Source: Micromussa lordhowensis (lineage: Eukaryota > Cnidaria > Anthozoa > Scleractinia > Lobophylliidae). From it: DNA of 64,000 nt. Below, piece by piece: positions 56,201-60,333 of the stretch. Each line of letters opens with the position of its first letter. Position 1 is the first letter of the stretch. The notes beneath the pieces are model-generated. The model was not told the origin of the DNA. It saw only the letters and a list, made by a program, of their open reading frames with translations, and made no database searches. The stretch is from positions 46,800,803 through 46,864,802 of the forward strand of contig OZ026596.1 of NCBI GenBank assembly GCA_964020085.1, in the 5' to 3' direction. The translations under genes were made by a program, and so were the position numbers.

Positions 56201-58171
56201 ACAAGCTTGTATTTCGCTTCTCCAACAGCAGAAGCACGTAATCTTTTGTTGACAAATGATGGAAGGAATCCACTTCCATCTCTTCTATTTGTTCTTTCAT
56301 GATGCTTTTGGGCGGAAAAACAATGAGAACAATGACATTCACACTATTTGCATTTCTTTTGCCGTTGCATAGAGTTGATATATCAGACTTTGTGGTCTGC
56401 AAAATTGCAAGCAACGTCTTTCGGCTGAAGAAGATGAACAGCAACCTTTTTCTGTTCATCTTTGAAAGAAGAAGTGTTGAAATTTCTCTTAACAGGATTC
56501 TATTTTAAAAACAACCGCTCCATTACGAATCACAGCATATGTCGGTGATGAAAACTGCTGCAAGCTGCAAAACACGGTTGGACACAATCATGATCGGCCG
56601 CACCTTTTCCACACTTTTTTGGCCGATTTTGGGTGCTTTTGGGGGAAGTTTGTGGTTGAATTGGTGGAGCCTTAAATTTAAGCCATTGACTCCTGTGCTG
56701 GCTGTAACCAGCTGTGATGCAACCTTGGCCTTTTGTTCCACTTTTGATGTCATTACCTTTGACCAAATTGGCATCATCTTTACTCAGTTCTGCAAGAGGA
56801 AACAATCTTACCAATGATACCCAGATCAGAGTGATCGGCTAAATGGAGCCTGAGATATGCCCAAAAAGTCTCAGAAATTTCGTGAAAAACTCGGAGCAAA
56901 ATGTCCAAGGTAAAAATTGCCCGTCTCCATGATGCTTTCTCAGAAGTTTTTGAACTGGAAGCAAACCCAGTAGAATGTCAATCACTGTCAAAAAAGATAA
57001 GAAAAGGAGAACAAGGAAAGGCGAAAAAAAAAATTAAAAAAAAAAAACAAAACAAAAAGCCTAAAGACGTAGGTCACTTTCTCATTCAAAATGCCACTTT
57101 GGAGTGAATTTTGGTTTCTACACATGCCCAAGAAAAAATGTTTTAACATGCAGTGCTAGTGGAAAGAAAGGCCTGCTATCATGTTACAAATGCCTTTTTG
57201 AGTAGGTTGGAGCTAATTTGGCTCATATCCAGGCTGAAAATCTCCAAAATGTCAAAAATATGCATTTTTGGCAAAAAGCTCCAGGAATCAATGGATTAAC
57301 CTGTCTTTTGGGGCAACAAAGTCAAATTGGAGGTCTCTCCCTGATTTTAATTTTGTTAGGTTGGCCTCTTTTTCTGTGCATTCATATAAATGGACAGGTT
57401 GTACTGAATTCTGCACAGCTGATGGATCATGTGTACTAAAGGCATCCGTGGTCTAATATCAACTGATACCCTTCTATCAACCCTTGATCAACAATCGATG
57501 GACATCTTGATCAATACTCACTCAACACTTGATCAACATGAGGCCTTATGTGCCACAGGCATTTTTGAGGATATGTATGTATGTACTTGATCAGCATCTC
57601 AATGTAAGCTTACACCTCATCAAGACTTGATCGACAGTCCGTCGATAGTCAACTGAGTGTCAACTGACTCCTACGTATAGATTGACACTCAATGATATGT
57701 CAGAGAGAATAAGTTGAATCCCGACTGTCTGTTAACCGAGATGTTGTTTGAATCTCAATTGAGTGTGACATCCTCGATCGACACTCACCTCTTAGTCTAA
57801 TGCATACCTTATCATACAGAATAAACCTAACGTCTGGACTGGCTGGATTTTTGACACTGTTCATTCTTTTACTTTGATTGGTTCCAGGTTATTAAAAAAA
57901 TCATCACAACTTCTTCTTTATCAGCTTAAACTTTATAAGCTTACGTTTTAAGTGACGTTTCGTACTCTTACCTCGAAAGTGCCTTCTTTTTCCAAAGTTC
58001 ATTACCAGTTGCAATTATATTTAACCTTCTACAAACTTGTGAACAGTGGCACAAGTCTTTATGATCAATTATGGAGTAGGAGAACACCATGTCAATGAGC
58101 TCATCAGCCAACAGAAGCAAACTGCTCTCAGATTCACTTCCAATTCCACCGTCAGATCCGTCGTCCTCCAT
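29385..58171 (-). CDS. FBXO21: F-box only protein 21, 13 exons
   Basis: Substrate adaptor of an SCF-type ubiquitin ligase. Exons, 5' to 3': 57972-58171, 54945-55178, 54080-54204, 53677-53987, 52291-52377, 34213-34265, 33475-33625, 32901-32965, 32334-32448, 31670-31798, 30500-30567, 29636-29793, 29385-29521. Summed length 1833, i.e. 610 residues plus stop (human 628), with all phases matching and all sites GT/AG. Exon 1 holds the F-box (LLADELIDMVFSYS, CSQVCRRLN). Exons 4-9 hold the SirB1/transglutaminase-like region (RTGNPITLAVLF, VNFPSHFLLRW, KYIDCFNGGRFL). Exons 11-13 hold the YccV/HspQ-like domain (GFKVGMVMRHKLYDYGCVIY, GWDP, NQPFYNVL) and the conserved end YIPNESLQQRYPED. Intron 5 (34266-52290) is 18 kb because a Polinton and a LINE relic sit in it; intron 1 has a SINE. 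The start ATG at 58171 is preferred over a 53-codon in-frame extension that lacks similarity. Confidence 0.93.
34331..34335. other. Target-site duplication, left copy TCAGG
   Basis: TCAGG immediately before the element, matching 49032-49036 after it. If the right end is placed one base earlier, a 6-bp comparison (CTCAGG vs TTCAGG) has one mismatch; 6 bp is the usual Polinton length. Confidence 0.7.
34336..34451. repeat. Palindromic cap of left TIR
   Basis: Starts ACACACATGGAC plus eight G, ends eight C plus GTCCATGTGTGT. The arms continue as TTACCGGGGTTCT / AGAACCCCGGTAA and CCCGCCGGC / GCCGGCGGG, and the centre is AAGCTT-like. A short asymmetric stretch (TGTTACAT opposite TTGAT) makes a bulge. 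It can fold back on itself fully. Confidence 0.9.
34336..34584 (+). repeat. Polinton left terminal inverted repeat
   Basis: Matches the complement of 48771-49031 with few differences. It consists of an outer palindromic cap (34336-34451) and an inner unique part (34452-34584) beginning TAGTGGAAACATGCG. It contains TCTATATAGAAAGCAATG at the polymerase start and extends about 18 codons into that gene. Confidence 0.9.
34530..38165 (+). CDS. polB: Polinton family B DNA polymerase (protein-primed type)
   Basis: Replicates the element; 1211 residues. Order of motifs: zinc-finger-like C317-x2-C320...H333-x3-C337; exonuclease motif I YADFE (D375, E377); cysteine pairs C469/C472 and C496/C503; an endonuclease-VII-like Cys/His patch (CLFC at 533-536, DHDHLTGRYRGAAHNDCN at 551-568); exonuclease motif II HNLKGYDGH (585-593); TDVLLLAD (689-696); polymerase motif A YLDANNLYG (784-792); motif B KLMNNSVFGK (947-956); motif C YTDTDS (1047-1052). 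The catalytic polymerase residues are all present. From family knowledge I expect about 40 residues between the ELP(E/P)KE stretch (682-687) and TDVLLLAD; here they abut, which removes the usual exonuclease motif III tyrosine. The first 18 codons lie in the TIR. ATG at 34530 follows a TATATA. Confidence 0.95.
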   Translation: MAAATFSRDVLEMFYGPISNEVNEGLRKPIRPLRRFDFQLARNDFNQWLRVWKMSVPGGNRDLLKFFQKTKPRFIEVCENEVKELKSVKMQFGLLVRFSMNRDEEVRIMEHYFNRMQPAILNEHNIDTLNFLLNQFIDEVKGEIEAWSQRGSGWVVDEILEAYINVARYQPLRGGSYMVLPSKLKNKKAILNIQNRDNQCLRWAIRAALFPAPKGRNPIRTSSYPTEDGLDFEGIDFPTPVKQIDRLERQNPNLAINVFGWEKERVIVHRITEKGFDAQTINLMITTQGENTHYSYVKRLTALLYDQNRHNESKHFCERCLHGYKMKDLLEKHKPECKGLLKTPTRTEMPKEGENKMTFTNHHKQMKAPYVVYADFECVLRKIEGCEPAPNSSYTVKTEKHEPCGFSYIVVRSDGQTIGPYTHRGKDTVYVFLVWLQNHEREMREDMAKNRPLVMTPEDWKNHRQAVECHICNKDLFKDLFLDSVGVHNPYSGKYCGQSHRRCFFNALKDLPKPEKQPKDKIDQWIANNQETCLFCADPLLVANYKDSVRDHDHLTGRYRGAAHNDCNFKLKMNPKTAPIPVFFHNLKGYDGHLLMQAMARVQGEIKCIPTNTEKYISFSLGNLRFVDSVNFLLSSLDKLVKGSDEFPILQKIFPQENKMLVKKGIYPYEYMDSFERFEETELPEKETTDVLLLADVFKNFRKVCQEKYGLDPAHYYSAPGLSWDALLKKTGVELDLLTDLDMHLFIERGMRGGISMVSKRYAKANNPLVEGYNPNEPTNYITYLDANNLYGWAMSLPLPKSNFHWKRVMPTEKQITKMKWNSKKGWMLEVDIEYPAYLHDLHNDYPLAPEKKVITPEQMSGYQRRLMADLDLTMPATEKLVLTLEDKEKDVVHYKNLQFYLRQGMRLKKVHRVLEFDQEPWMEPYIRMNTEFRKQAKTDFETDFYKLMNNSVFGKTMENLRNRTDVKIVRSWETDKIRKLVSSPSYDRYNVFGNDMAGIHMRKTRLVLNKPVYTGMTILENSKILMYDFFHNHLKARYGPKCELIYTDTDSLLLNVQTEDVYKDMKEDLWMYDTSNYPKDHPLYDDRNKKVLGKMKDECGGTAIEEVVAVRSKMYSISKADRNSIRKAKGVKKNVIENEITHDHYKEALFERRQFMHKMKILQSEGHEMYGMCMNKISISPFDTKRWIANDGVNTLAYGHIRLLAAAAVY
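38134..39126 (-). pseudogene. int: Polinton integrase, interrupted by one in-frame TGA
   Basis: Retrovirus-type integrase that would insert element DNA into the host. From ATG at 39126 the frame is open for 202 codons, meets TGA at 38518-38520, and continues in the same frame without further stops to 38134 (331 codon positions in all). The catalytic core has D73 (HQADLLF), D138 (LQVDPGREF) and E173 (AIVERFNRT), the DDE triad with near-35 spacing. Past the stop comes an SH3/chromo-like C-terminal part (YLYQPGELEGG, DGPKRGFVREELL), as in Polinton integrases. There is no frameshift; the single nonsense codon is the only visible defect. It may be a true mutation, an assembly error or, less likely, readthrough. 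A long antisense ORF on the plus strand is a shadow. Confidence 0.88.
39150..39578 (-). CDS. Polinton small membrane protein, 142 residues
   Basis: Not recognised. A hydrophobic, small-residue-rich segment at the N-terminus (MMIGGAVLNAAAFTGG) and another at the C-terminus (LLFVGGGALALGYAAFRFL) flank a charged middle (KYSRERTKLLDWIQTNREIK), so it may span a membrane twice or form a hairpin. It sits 23 bases upstream of the integrase start and 22 bases downstream of the next gene, all on the minus strand. ATAAA lies directly before the ATG. It is probably a virion or membrane-linked accessory protein (inference from position among structural genes). The function is unknown. Confidence 0.7.
   Translation of the reverse strand: MASIAMMIGGAVLNAAAFTGGNYLAKFLAGDNGKAALDEKTRHDKALEAYQSAMAKYSRERTKLLDWIQTNREIKEQAKQDFTNTDYAFKLYNQAHPDYRLTMPKEPKFSDMYQPSELQKQSELLFVGGGALALGYAAFRFL
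39601..39816 (-). CDS. Polinton small membrane protein, 71 residues
   Basis: Not recognised. Two short hydrophobic segments (TLTGLAAGIGWIAKKAV and AKFTAVMAGSIALRQYL) with lysines between them and an acidic/polar tail. Start ATG is preceded by AATATAACC. Only two bases separate its start from the stop of the next upstream ORF. Size and two-helix layout resemble other small membrane proteins of this element. No function can be assigned. Confidence 0.6.
   Translation of the reverse strand: MSDNKLAKTIMDAATLTGLAAGIGWIAKKAVKENFTADPSSNVMNYAKFTAVMAGSIALRQYLEDQKIIPS
39819..40121 (-). CDS. Polinton hypothetical protein, 100 residues
   Basis: Not recognised. It has an N-terminal hydrophobic stretch (VSGIALVWFNFTLKSLKFAWHII) and a CEECEDIF motif, then a lysine-rich end. 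An overlapping plus-strand ORF (39940-40203) is also open; I prefer the minus frame because it fits the tight array of minus-strand genes and has TATAATAATG at its start. The composition is not strongly gene-like, so it may be spurious. Confidence 0.45.
   Translation of the reverse strand: MRKFDISEAILKGVSVSGIALVWFNFTLKSLKFAWHIISTSPDEYTLNVVSTAVCEECEDIFLMTTTNWKIGDFCVRIAKKMKAEKTIIFSELKKKISEI
40155..40579 (-). pseudogene. Polinton Pro-rich membrane protein, frameshifted in an A run
   Basis: An ATG at 40579 (MADSEVDTTQQVTSPTP) opens a frame that fits the gene array (AATTATAACCA just upstream), but after a run of nine A (about 40520-40528, minus sense) it leaves the frame that continues as a Lys/Ala/Gln-rich helix, a transmembrane segment (WLSVISIVVALGGIYY) and a proline-rich tail (EPPPQAPPPSPVDAAPQPVV) ending at 40155. 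One missing base in the run accounts for it. The downstream part alone lacks an ATG and would need GTG at 40430. The function is unknown. It could be a homopolymer error in the assembly. Confidence 0.65.
40639..41208 (-). CDS. Polinton conserved-type protein, 189 residues
   Basis: Not recognised. It has an acidic/Ala-Pro-rich N-terminus (VMNLLEAEPTSSPAAAPGPD), then a mixed helical body (LREQLAILVSTGKCKEAIG, KEVMRAYKRYETYVGAKTTE) with a hydrophobic patch (LIEGFVSFAVKALGFVVKI) that could be a membrane or buried helix, and a polar C-terminus. GAATATAATG overlaps the start. It lies between the Pro-rich protein and the 95-residue ORF, on the same strand as the capsid gene. A structural or assembly role is a guess from position only. 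Confidence 0.75.
   Translation of the reverse strand: MAEQNDPVMAEVMNLLEAEPTSSPAAAPGPDIPALREQLAILVSTGKCKEAIGTQFTHDQVKRMPDKEVMRAYKRYETYVGAKTTETLIEGFVSFAVKALGFVVKIKDIDTLQNDLKNDYIIMKELSELSGGLALRCGRMLAVANAFLITAKHVDFSAEDSKPCHPSRDSDGHPLAGVDKAEECLVTPQ
41245..41532 (-). CDS. Polinton hypothetical protein, 95 residues
   Basis: Not recognised. Rich in aromatic and charged residues (PGVYKFHDIEYRGTNEYD, MFYSPPSLYWDLKRQ, YKYPVFKFAK) with alternating patterns that suggest beta strands; no membrane segment. A small nucleic-acid-binding or virion protein would fit, but there is no motif to prove it. The start is 12 bases past the ATPase stop, on the same strand, so it may be co-transcribed with MCP and ATPase. 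Confidence 0.65.
   Translation of the reverse strand: MEQHLEFEEAGKILSWREMRPGVYKFHDIEYRGTNEYDKPISVITLETQEGVKMFYSPPSLYWDLKRQSETRFIKYEGTRTSGKGYKYPVFKFAK
41545..42141 (-). CDS. Polinton DNA-packaging ATPase (A32/FtsK-like)
   Basis: Motor that would drive genome packaging. 198 residues with Walker A GPTNCGKT (14-21), Walker B LIILDD (89-94) and a downstream VVTQQ (124-128) sensor-type motif, in the order seen in the A32-like ATPases of Polintons and related large DNA viruses. Length is typical for the family (about 200-250). The ATG comes one base after the TGA of the capsid gene (TGAAATG), with no TATA of its own visible, which suggests expression from the capsid transcript. No lesions seen. Confidence 0.9.
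   Translation of the reverse strand: MEPGNIPFNALIVGPTNCGKTQFLVKQLTGPFRGRFDHVVLICPTFAYNKTLYRFAERDPRLDVIICEQHQVETWLKLASFAFEGDNTLIILDDCASSKDVKGRTGELVRLGFSARHEGISVWVVTQQLSSIAKPFRENVAAIVLFYTPSAKTIKSIFEEYAGELSHDEIKQMVTKLKERSFAHLIFSLRHPFRIEQK
42143..43402 (-). CDS. MCP: Polinton major capsid protein (probable double jelly-roll)
   Basis: 419 residues from the ATG at 43402 (the open frame goes three codons further to a TTG). The identification rests on position next to the packaging ATPase, on size, and on the pattern of the Polinton/adintovirus capsid family: beta-rich segments such as LALRFDIDLSGGHANNFLVQ, SRALVKSLVVRFSGETLED and the following DIYKTFSDLFFPGEQRDNML. The second half again alternates short strands (RSLKGILLLFIEPYVGG, KVKVTVNGTPNML, GLLIDLRSM) consistent with a second jelly roll. 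A basic N-terminus (RDLQRTKKTANAMKAKRAV) could touch DNA. The frame is intact. TGTATACG precedes the ATG. A structure prediction would settle the fold. Confidence 0.8.
   Translation of the reverse strand: MANFVKGVSRDLQRTKKTANAMKAKRAVSRYTFTPSEANPGEKLVVRVPKLDENEVIVPDSLALRFDIDLSGGHANNFLVQNVSRALVKSLVVRFSGETLEDTDHYDIYKTFSDLFFPGEQRDNMLPEGIQSEDLCKIRSNSGDKKTSGVDAEKKLNKVFGTKYRINFDHEILKDHGVFYPHALTQDLAFVVTLADAVNVVKGSDPSKLKYKLTNIELQYESIKNEKLADSMNEKYDTGKYFLYDHVAFQQTVLINKGTDEQINIRVNAQRRSLKGILLLFIEPYVGGTRDSEKYVFPDLKKVKVTVNGTPNMLYNDGIQSEDIWAEVSRFFMKEKHKPQFMNLQKFYTDDKFGLLIDLRSMASQEMHGSGTRLVDSTDGILLDIKREKNGSGTVNCHVFIISDAQFNIQRNQLESVTY
43465..44969 (+). pseudogene. Polinton coiled-coil membrane protein, frameshifted near 43640
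   Basis: Two overlapping plus frames that look like one gene. 43465 opens with an acidic N-terminus (DPDYDYDDGDDDGDETTPF) and then runs into an unrelated-looking Cys/Lys/Arg tail ending at 43722. From 43641 a second frame continues as the long body to 44969. The switch lies at a run of six A (43640-43645). The body (436 residues from the ATG at 43659) has a short globular part, about 230 residues of Glu/Lys coiled coil, then an amphipathic/hydrophobic region (VTSIFLAAGITIRAVVGAI, ALPGLIGSIVSFLFKAAG) and a final membrane helix (WLLILAAVFFVVERYL). The function is unknown; a virion membrane or fibre-like role is a guess. Internal initiation at 43659 could still make the body. Confidence 0.75.
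44966..46591 (-). CDS. Polinton uncharacterised protein, 541 residues, tail-anchored
   Basis: Not recognised as any named family, though it has the look of a conserved protein. I start it at the ATG at 46591 (MKNQKTTLAQI), because the 25-codon extension to 46666 overlaps the penton gene and is hydrophobic. It has a large soluble body with GGHSVSGSDRKYWSPQIKAA, NFAVFCATQGCGISREIFD and EAFVYCILGAQVNVRSSI, then a low-complexity linker (QRPETETQGPETQGSEI), and a C-terminal membrane helix (AVIIGVFGLGALLFIALR) ending at the stop. Its stop overlaps the last codons of the convergent coiled-coil gene by four bases. It is divergent from the penton gene across 31 bases, so it is probably expressed with structural genes. 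Confidence 0.8.
   Translation of the reverse strand: MKNQKTTLAQIAASKKRAWAEFTAQFPNADKSQFFAQAYSDDKGNITGSEIFLKGGHSVSGSDRKYWSPQIKAALGLEGVEGFPYQLSPLRTKNALPIPAVDFTGAAPSIKKIFNNPINIYVTPDSFFVVKLREIFQQTRIRHNSAAEAKRSLGGPNMSYWPQQLNFAVFCATQGCGISREIFDSGLDLSPQVRAFYRFHVYFTVRRILFQMGGIQSMSALPGDPTLNITGNRYDVASYKRICAEFGIDPTSDFRFTSRKKHGLGNVYIGVSGHGPMKTGAEYPGGFYKFADEGEKAKDGNLLAFIELDGVAFSQCDWFTPNKTSGLTQAGLARINQSIEAFVYCILGAQVNVRSSIIGRGGRAKEAQTEFLTLMEEEINQPDLAKSVQRYQLAVDEANVRLNLAVCPGAWLMPAEMIINTESTTGYDNKLKQAIPGMKLGVNNEVNPGTKKVGIQHMEGGPSKINRPNSHPSNPIHKAAMAAQEPKPASKTQRPETETQGPETQGSEIEETVSEPQHEINKTAVIIGVFGLGALLFIALR
46592..46622. promoter_or_regulatory. 31-bp divergent promoter between the 541-residue and penton genes
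   Basis: Only 31 bases lie between the two ATGs. They contain TTATATTT (one direction) and CAATATAAA directly before the penton ATG; read on the other strand the same bases give ACAAATATAACAAAG. Two start-proximal TATA-like motifs therefore serve opposite genes. Confidence 0.55.
46623..47294 (+). CDS. Polinton minor capsid (penton-type) protein, probable
   Basis: 223 residues from the ATG at 46623. The layout matches the single jelly-roll minor capsid proteins of Polintons: an early segment with FMKLISCSLYNSWHNL, a GHYTLESMAQEIANIF helix after KINPG, the strand/helix pair KPIKLDRDLADLFGV, and a C-terminal strand motif TISVRDENGEMFDFRGLPLE followed by FELEIN. Pentons usually end in such a D-x-G...F-x-G...L pattern. 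The frame is intact. The gene is divergent from the 541-residue gene and 12 bases ahead of the 203-residue gene. The call is by pattern only. Confidence 0.68.
   Translation: MVVITIVAQKNGETIYFGVPIPQVHFMKLISCSLYNSWHNLKKEGSAVLGDEKKNPSVSVGKINPGHYTLESMAQEIANIFKSYGGKLNTKTNTPFSQLEIVDLGTKPIKLDRDLADLFGVKRELARTTHVKYLRYPTSYFIHCDLIDIEQNFFNNKKSDLLAKLDVRGKPYEKVSYEASPQQPLRDCSTDSHVQSVTISVRDENGEMFDFRGLPLEFELEIN
47307..47918 (+). CDS. Polinton uncharacterised membrane protein, 203 residues
   Basis: Not recognised. The N-terminus is soluble with YRKVAKKYKRAKKVVNW; then come two hydrophobic glycine/serine-rich segments (GSSVLSAIFSSASFGSALSI and IPLGGLGGGFALASSGLIIA) separated by a proline turn, which may form a membrane hairpin; then a long charged helix (KKLDSKIKKHQEIVTLAIAK...) to the end. 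It is preceded by TTTTTATATG and lies directly after the penton gene. The hairpin-plus-helix layout recalls membrane-remodelling or pore proteins, but no function is supported. Confidence 0.75.
   Translation: MENILPSAPHESLYPQLQPDFRMQKANEIASDLNKEVGHYRKVAKKYKRAKKVVNWSAGGSSVLSAIFSSASFGSALSIVGLPATIPLGGLGGGFALASSGLIIASKKLDSKIKKHQEIVTLAIAKRDTVDRLMSKAITDNIMTDNEFQLIMDEFSQYNVLKNSVRAKLTRQSSKLDVEKIRKEERSKVETEFRKKINALAVD
47930..48517. other. Hairpin-dense non-coding block of the Polinton
   Basis: No ORF. Hairpins in order: 48095-48162 (arms GGTGATATATG...CATATATCACC, stem about 26 with few mismatches); 48161-48203 (CCCCTCTTGGCATG with CATGCCGAGGG); 48321-48333 (CTCAC ATG GTGAG); 48343-48360 (GTCCAA...TTGGAC); 48384-48446 (17-bp perfect arms ACTCCTCAGGAGAGGCT and complement, with TTGGTGCACCAA in the loop). 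Candidate origin, packaging signal or structured RNA. Confidence 0.7.
48518..48643 (+). CDS. Possible 41-residue ORF near the Polinton right end
   Basis: Opens with ATG after AAAATACC and encodes a hydrophobic N-terminus (MIFSFHVVCLIIYELSL) and a helix (ASRDIAREVVQAMKEAKNI). The stop TGA lies inside the perfect hairpin at 48633-48670. Too short to judge; it may be chance. Confidence 0.3.
   Translation: MIFSFHVVCLIIYELSLPAWQKASRDIAREVVQAMKEAKNI
48633..48670. repeat. Perfect 16-bp hairpin
   Basis: Arms AAAATATTTGATGCAT (48633-48648) and the exact complement (48655-48670), loop GACGCG. It directly precedes the right TIR region; a transcript end or replication signal is possible. Confidence 0.8.
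48715..48825 (-). pseudogene. Second copy of the polymerase N-terminus in the right TIR
   Basis: Because the TIR includes the polymerase start, the right end carries the same ATG and first 18 codons on the minus strand (MAAATFSRDVLEMFYGPI), followed by 18 unrelated codons and a stop. A 36-residue product could be made from the duplicated promoter. It is probably a by-product of TIR extension. Confidence 0.7.
48771..49031 (-). repeat. Polinton right terminal inverted repeat
   Basis: Complement of 34336-34584. The inner part differs at only a few bases (for example GTGACGTCATTATAG vs GTGCCGTCTATATAG). The outer palindromic cap is 48903-49031, longer than the left because its G and C runs are longer (about 16 versus 8). 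Confidence 0.9.
49032..49036. other. Target-site duplication, right copy TCAGG
   Basis: TCAGG directly after the right end; pairs with 34331-34335. Confidence 0.7.
49037..51835 (+). mobile_element. Decayed CR1/L2-like LINE with ORF1 and reverse transcriptase relics
   Basis: In FBXO21 intron 5, right of the Polinton. The first kilobase has coiled-coil and Lys-rich fragments in shifting frames (QVDALQHEIDQYKLKC, PKQGKKKKKGKTSSQHQQLQ, then RQLNGTQL and PSATTADMEH-like pieces), resembling an ORF1 with an esterase tail. 50670-51107 is the reverse transcriptase: AVIFLDLKKHDTVDHNILLQ, CGVPLRTILGLPLFLIYIND and MYADDTSLTLAS (YADD catalytic motif). Later fragments (YEWLSANKLTLNMTKPEFML, NWECHIENISKKIACAIGAIK) are the thumb. 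Many stops and frameshifts; dead. The 3' end is near GATCTTATCTTAATCTT at 51835. Confidence 0.8.
50107..50173. repeat. Foldback repeat inside the LINE relic
   Basis: GGTGAATAGTGGCAGAATAT pairs with the complement ending at 50173 around CCGAGCCGCAAAGCGGCGAGG. It separates the ORF1-like and reverse transcriptase parts of the LINE relic. Confidence 0.7.
53165..53228. repeat. (ATA)n microsatellite
   Basis: About 21 ATA/AAT units with one interruption (AATTATAAT), in FBXO21 intron 4. Confidence 0.95.
55344..55649 (+). mobile_element. tRNA-derived SINE with 15-bp target duplication
   Basis: The head has a pol III A box (GTGGCCTCATGGTTAGTCC region) and B box GGTTCGAGCCC at the right spacing for a tRNA ancestor. 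A tRNA-unrelated body follows, ending ACCTTACCTTTACCTTGAC. CTTACAAGACTGATG flanks both sides (55329-55343 and 55650-55664). It lies in FBXO21 intron 1. Confidence 0.85.
55665..57971. other. Rest of FBXO21 intron 1
   Basis: No exon of FBXO21 is needed here, since the phases of exons 1 and 2 join directly. Minus-strand ORFs at 56109-56459 and 56530-56814 are open but show no recognised domain. 57440-57800 is a degenerate tandem repeat listed separately. Confidence 0.5.
57440..57800. repeat. Degenerate short-unit tandem array
   Basis: Recurring TTGATCAA, ATCGACACTCA and CTCAATTGAGTGT-type motifs, many self-complementary (TTGATCAACA, CAACTGAGTGTCAACTGA), at spacings of about 10-14 bases. Confidence 0.55.
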
Positions 58172-58400
58172 CTTGGAATAGAGTCCTAGCTCCCAGACTC
58201 CTTGCAGACTTGGGCGCTCGAATACGTAGCCGTTTTTGGTGAGAAGCTCTGTCACTGTAAGGGGGTGGGGATGGGGGTCTCCACTGGGAGACTTAAATAG
58301 TACAAATAGTACACACTCATTTCGCCTCATTTTGTTTGCTGAATATTGTTTTCGGCTTGGCGGAAAATTTCCATCGGTTTTCCACGATGACTCAAATGGG

Positions 58401-58484
58401 GCATCCTCGGAGACTCAGAGGCAGCTATCGCGTCGCCCAAAAATATCGCATCGTCCCTAGCTGCCCCTGGGTTTCCGAGGATGC
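58401..58484. mobile_element. Short foldback MITE
   Basis: GCATCCTCGGAGACTCAGAG pairs imperfectly with CCCCTGGGTTTCCGAGGATGC at the other end. It lies just upstream of FBXO21. Confidence 0.6.
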
Positions 58485-58573
58485 AAATGGACGGTAAAGC
58501 CCCCTCTGTGTGCTCATAGTTAGCAGAGGAGACTACTAACTAATTCCAGGCTCGTGTCTGACCTCTGAAGAAA

Positions 58574-58846
58574 ATGGAAAGATCGAGTGACTCTGATAGA
58601 CTAGCAGGGTATCCTGAGGTAAAACTACTCACGAGAGCTCAAAAAACAGGGGAGCAGGTTGAAAGGACTAACAAACAGCGAGAGGTGTGGGCGAAATTTC
58701 TAAGTATATCAAAGAACACCTTTTTAGGGATTTTTATACTTGTCTTTCACTATCTTTCTCTGCTAACATGTGACCACATACATGATGTCAGTCGGCCTGA
58801 TTGTTTTGAAGAAGGAAACTCGAAGAGCGCTGACATCAGCCACTAA
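58574..58846 (+). CDS. Possible small membrane protein, 90 residues
   Basis: An ATG-initiated ORF about 400 bases from, and divergent to, the FBXO21 start. The N-terminal half is hydrophilic and Lys/Arg-rich (LLTRAQKTGEQVERTNKQRE), followed by one good membrane segment (FLGIFILVFHYLSLLTC) and a short polar tail. No family is recognised and no further exon is visible. It may be chance; the divergent position gives slight support. Confidence 0.25.
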   Translation: MERSSDSDRLAGYPEVKLLTRAQKTGEQVERTNKQREVWAKFLSISKNTFLGIFILVFHYLSLLTCDHIHDVSRPDCFEEGNSKSADISH

Positions 58847-60211
58847 CAGAGGAACAAAGTAATCAGGCTGATGTATTACGTGATTAAAAATGTGAACGCC
58901 ATCCGGGTATGTTAACCAACTGCCAATACTACCTCTCGACAACGGGCCAGCTAATCAATGACTGACGAAAGGTGTAAACAAAACCCTATTTATTTATTTT
59001 GAAACGCCACGAAACTAATTCCGTACCAAGGATCGTTGGTGTTGTTGGTCTCTGTTTGGTTTCTGTTTTATTGATGTTTTTGGATTGCCTTACATTTTTA
59101 TATGCTACAAAAAAGTATTTTAAAAAAAAAATAAGAATGTTGTACCCCGAAACAAAAAGGTGTCATACCACACCCGTACCCCCCCCCCCCCCCCATAACG
59201 CCACTTCTCTACAATGCCCACTTTCGTCCGCCTCTGTCCCCGAGATGGCCGCTGTGGTGAGGTTTGACTTTATTGTTTTTTTTTGCTAATCTACCCACTC
59301 GCCTTACAAGACGACCCAGTCTACTTCACCACACTTACTACTGCAGAGTTCGTTTGTTTTCCTAAGCTGTTATGCTTGACTTTGTGCTGAAGCATTTTTA
59401 GAAGTTGATCACGGAAGTAGAGCAATTTCACCAGGCTTTGTAATATGCGTCTGTATCACTGGTACTGGGTAAACTATTTTCTCTTTTTCACGCTATGTAT
59501 GTCGTTAGTAAAAGTCCCGCATCTTATCTTAGGCATCCAGGATTTGTCTTACAGGGATTTGGGATTTTGAAGGAAAAGGAGGAAGAGATTCGGGATTGAA
59601 ATTGCGAACGGGACATGGGATTTGGCGATTTTACGAGGCGGGATCGAGAAATCGAAGTACGGTGACAAAAATGAACAAGGAAAATATCAAGCTAACATCT
59701 TAGTGGATGACACCGGCAACTTATCTACGACAACTTTTGGACGCCATCCCGTAAACTTGAGGATTTCATATGATCGCCACGATCACTGGACCTTTTTTGG
59801 AGGGGTTGTAGCGATTATATTGAAACTGAAGCCTTAATGATCTTCCTCTTGTTATGTCCAACTGACAAGTTTTTCAGTGATCAAACAGGCGTTGCCGCGC
59901 AATAGAGGCAAACAGGGGAAAAAAACAAAAGAAAAAGAAACGATCTATAAAAAAGTTATGACTGACTGCATGACTCAGCTGAGCATGAAAACCAACAATG
60001 TTGTGATTTTGGTGGAAAGTGATACTAATTGAACCTAATGGTGAGTGCTTGCGTTGAAAGGAATGAAAGGATCTTCTCCCTCGATGTAAGGAAGGGACTT
60101 TTTAAAAGAAAATACTGTATGACCGGGATCGGGATTAGCCGATAGGAAGCGCTTGGACTGTAAGGTTCTCAATTCACCCAGAGGTGACAGCAAACCTTAA
60201 CTTCCAGGAAA

Positions 60212-60333
60212 AAAATTGAGAAAATGCGAAACTGTTTAGGCGCTTGGGCACTCCGGAGACTAAGCCTGATGGGAAAAATCTCTGTCATTAAGAGCCTTGT
60301 AGCCCCTCAGATAATTCACATTCTATCCCCCCT
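60212..60333 (+). mobile_element. L1-like reverse transcriptase C-terminal fragment
   Basis: Short open stretch reading KIEKMRNCLGAWALRRLSLM then GKISVIKSLVAPQIIHILSPL, the pattern found after the catalytic domain in L1-clade ORF2 (W...R-x-L-S-L-x-G-K-I-x-V-I-K-S-L). There is nothing else of the element around it. Confidence 0.6.
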
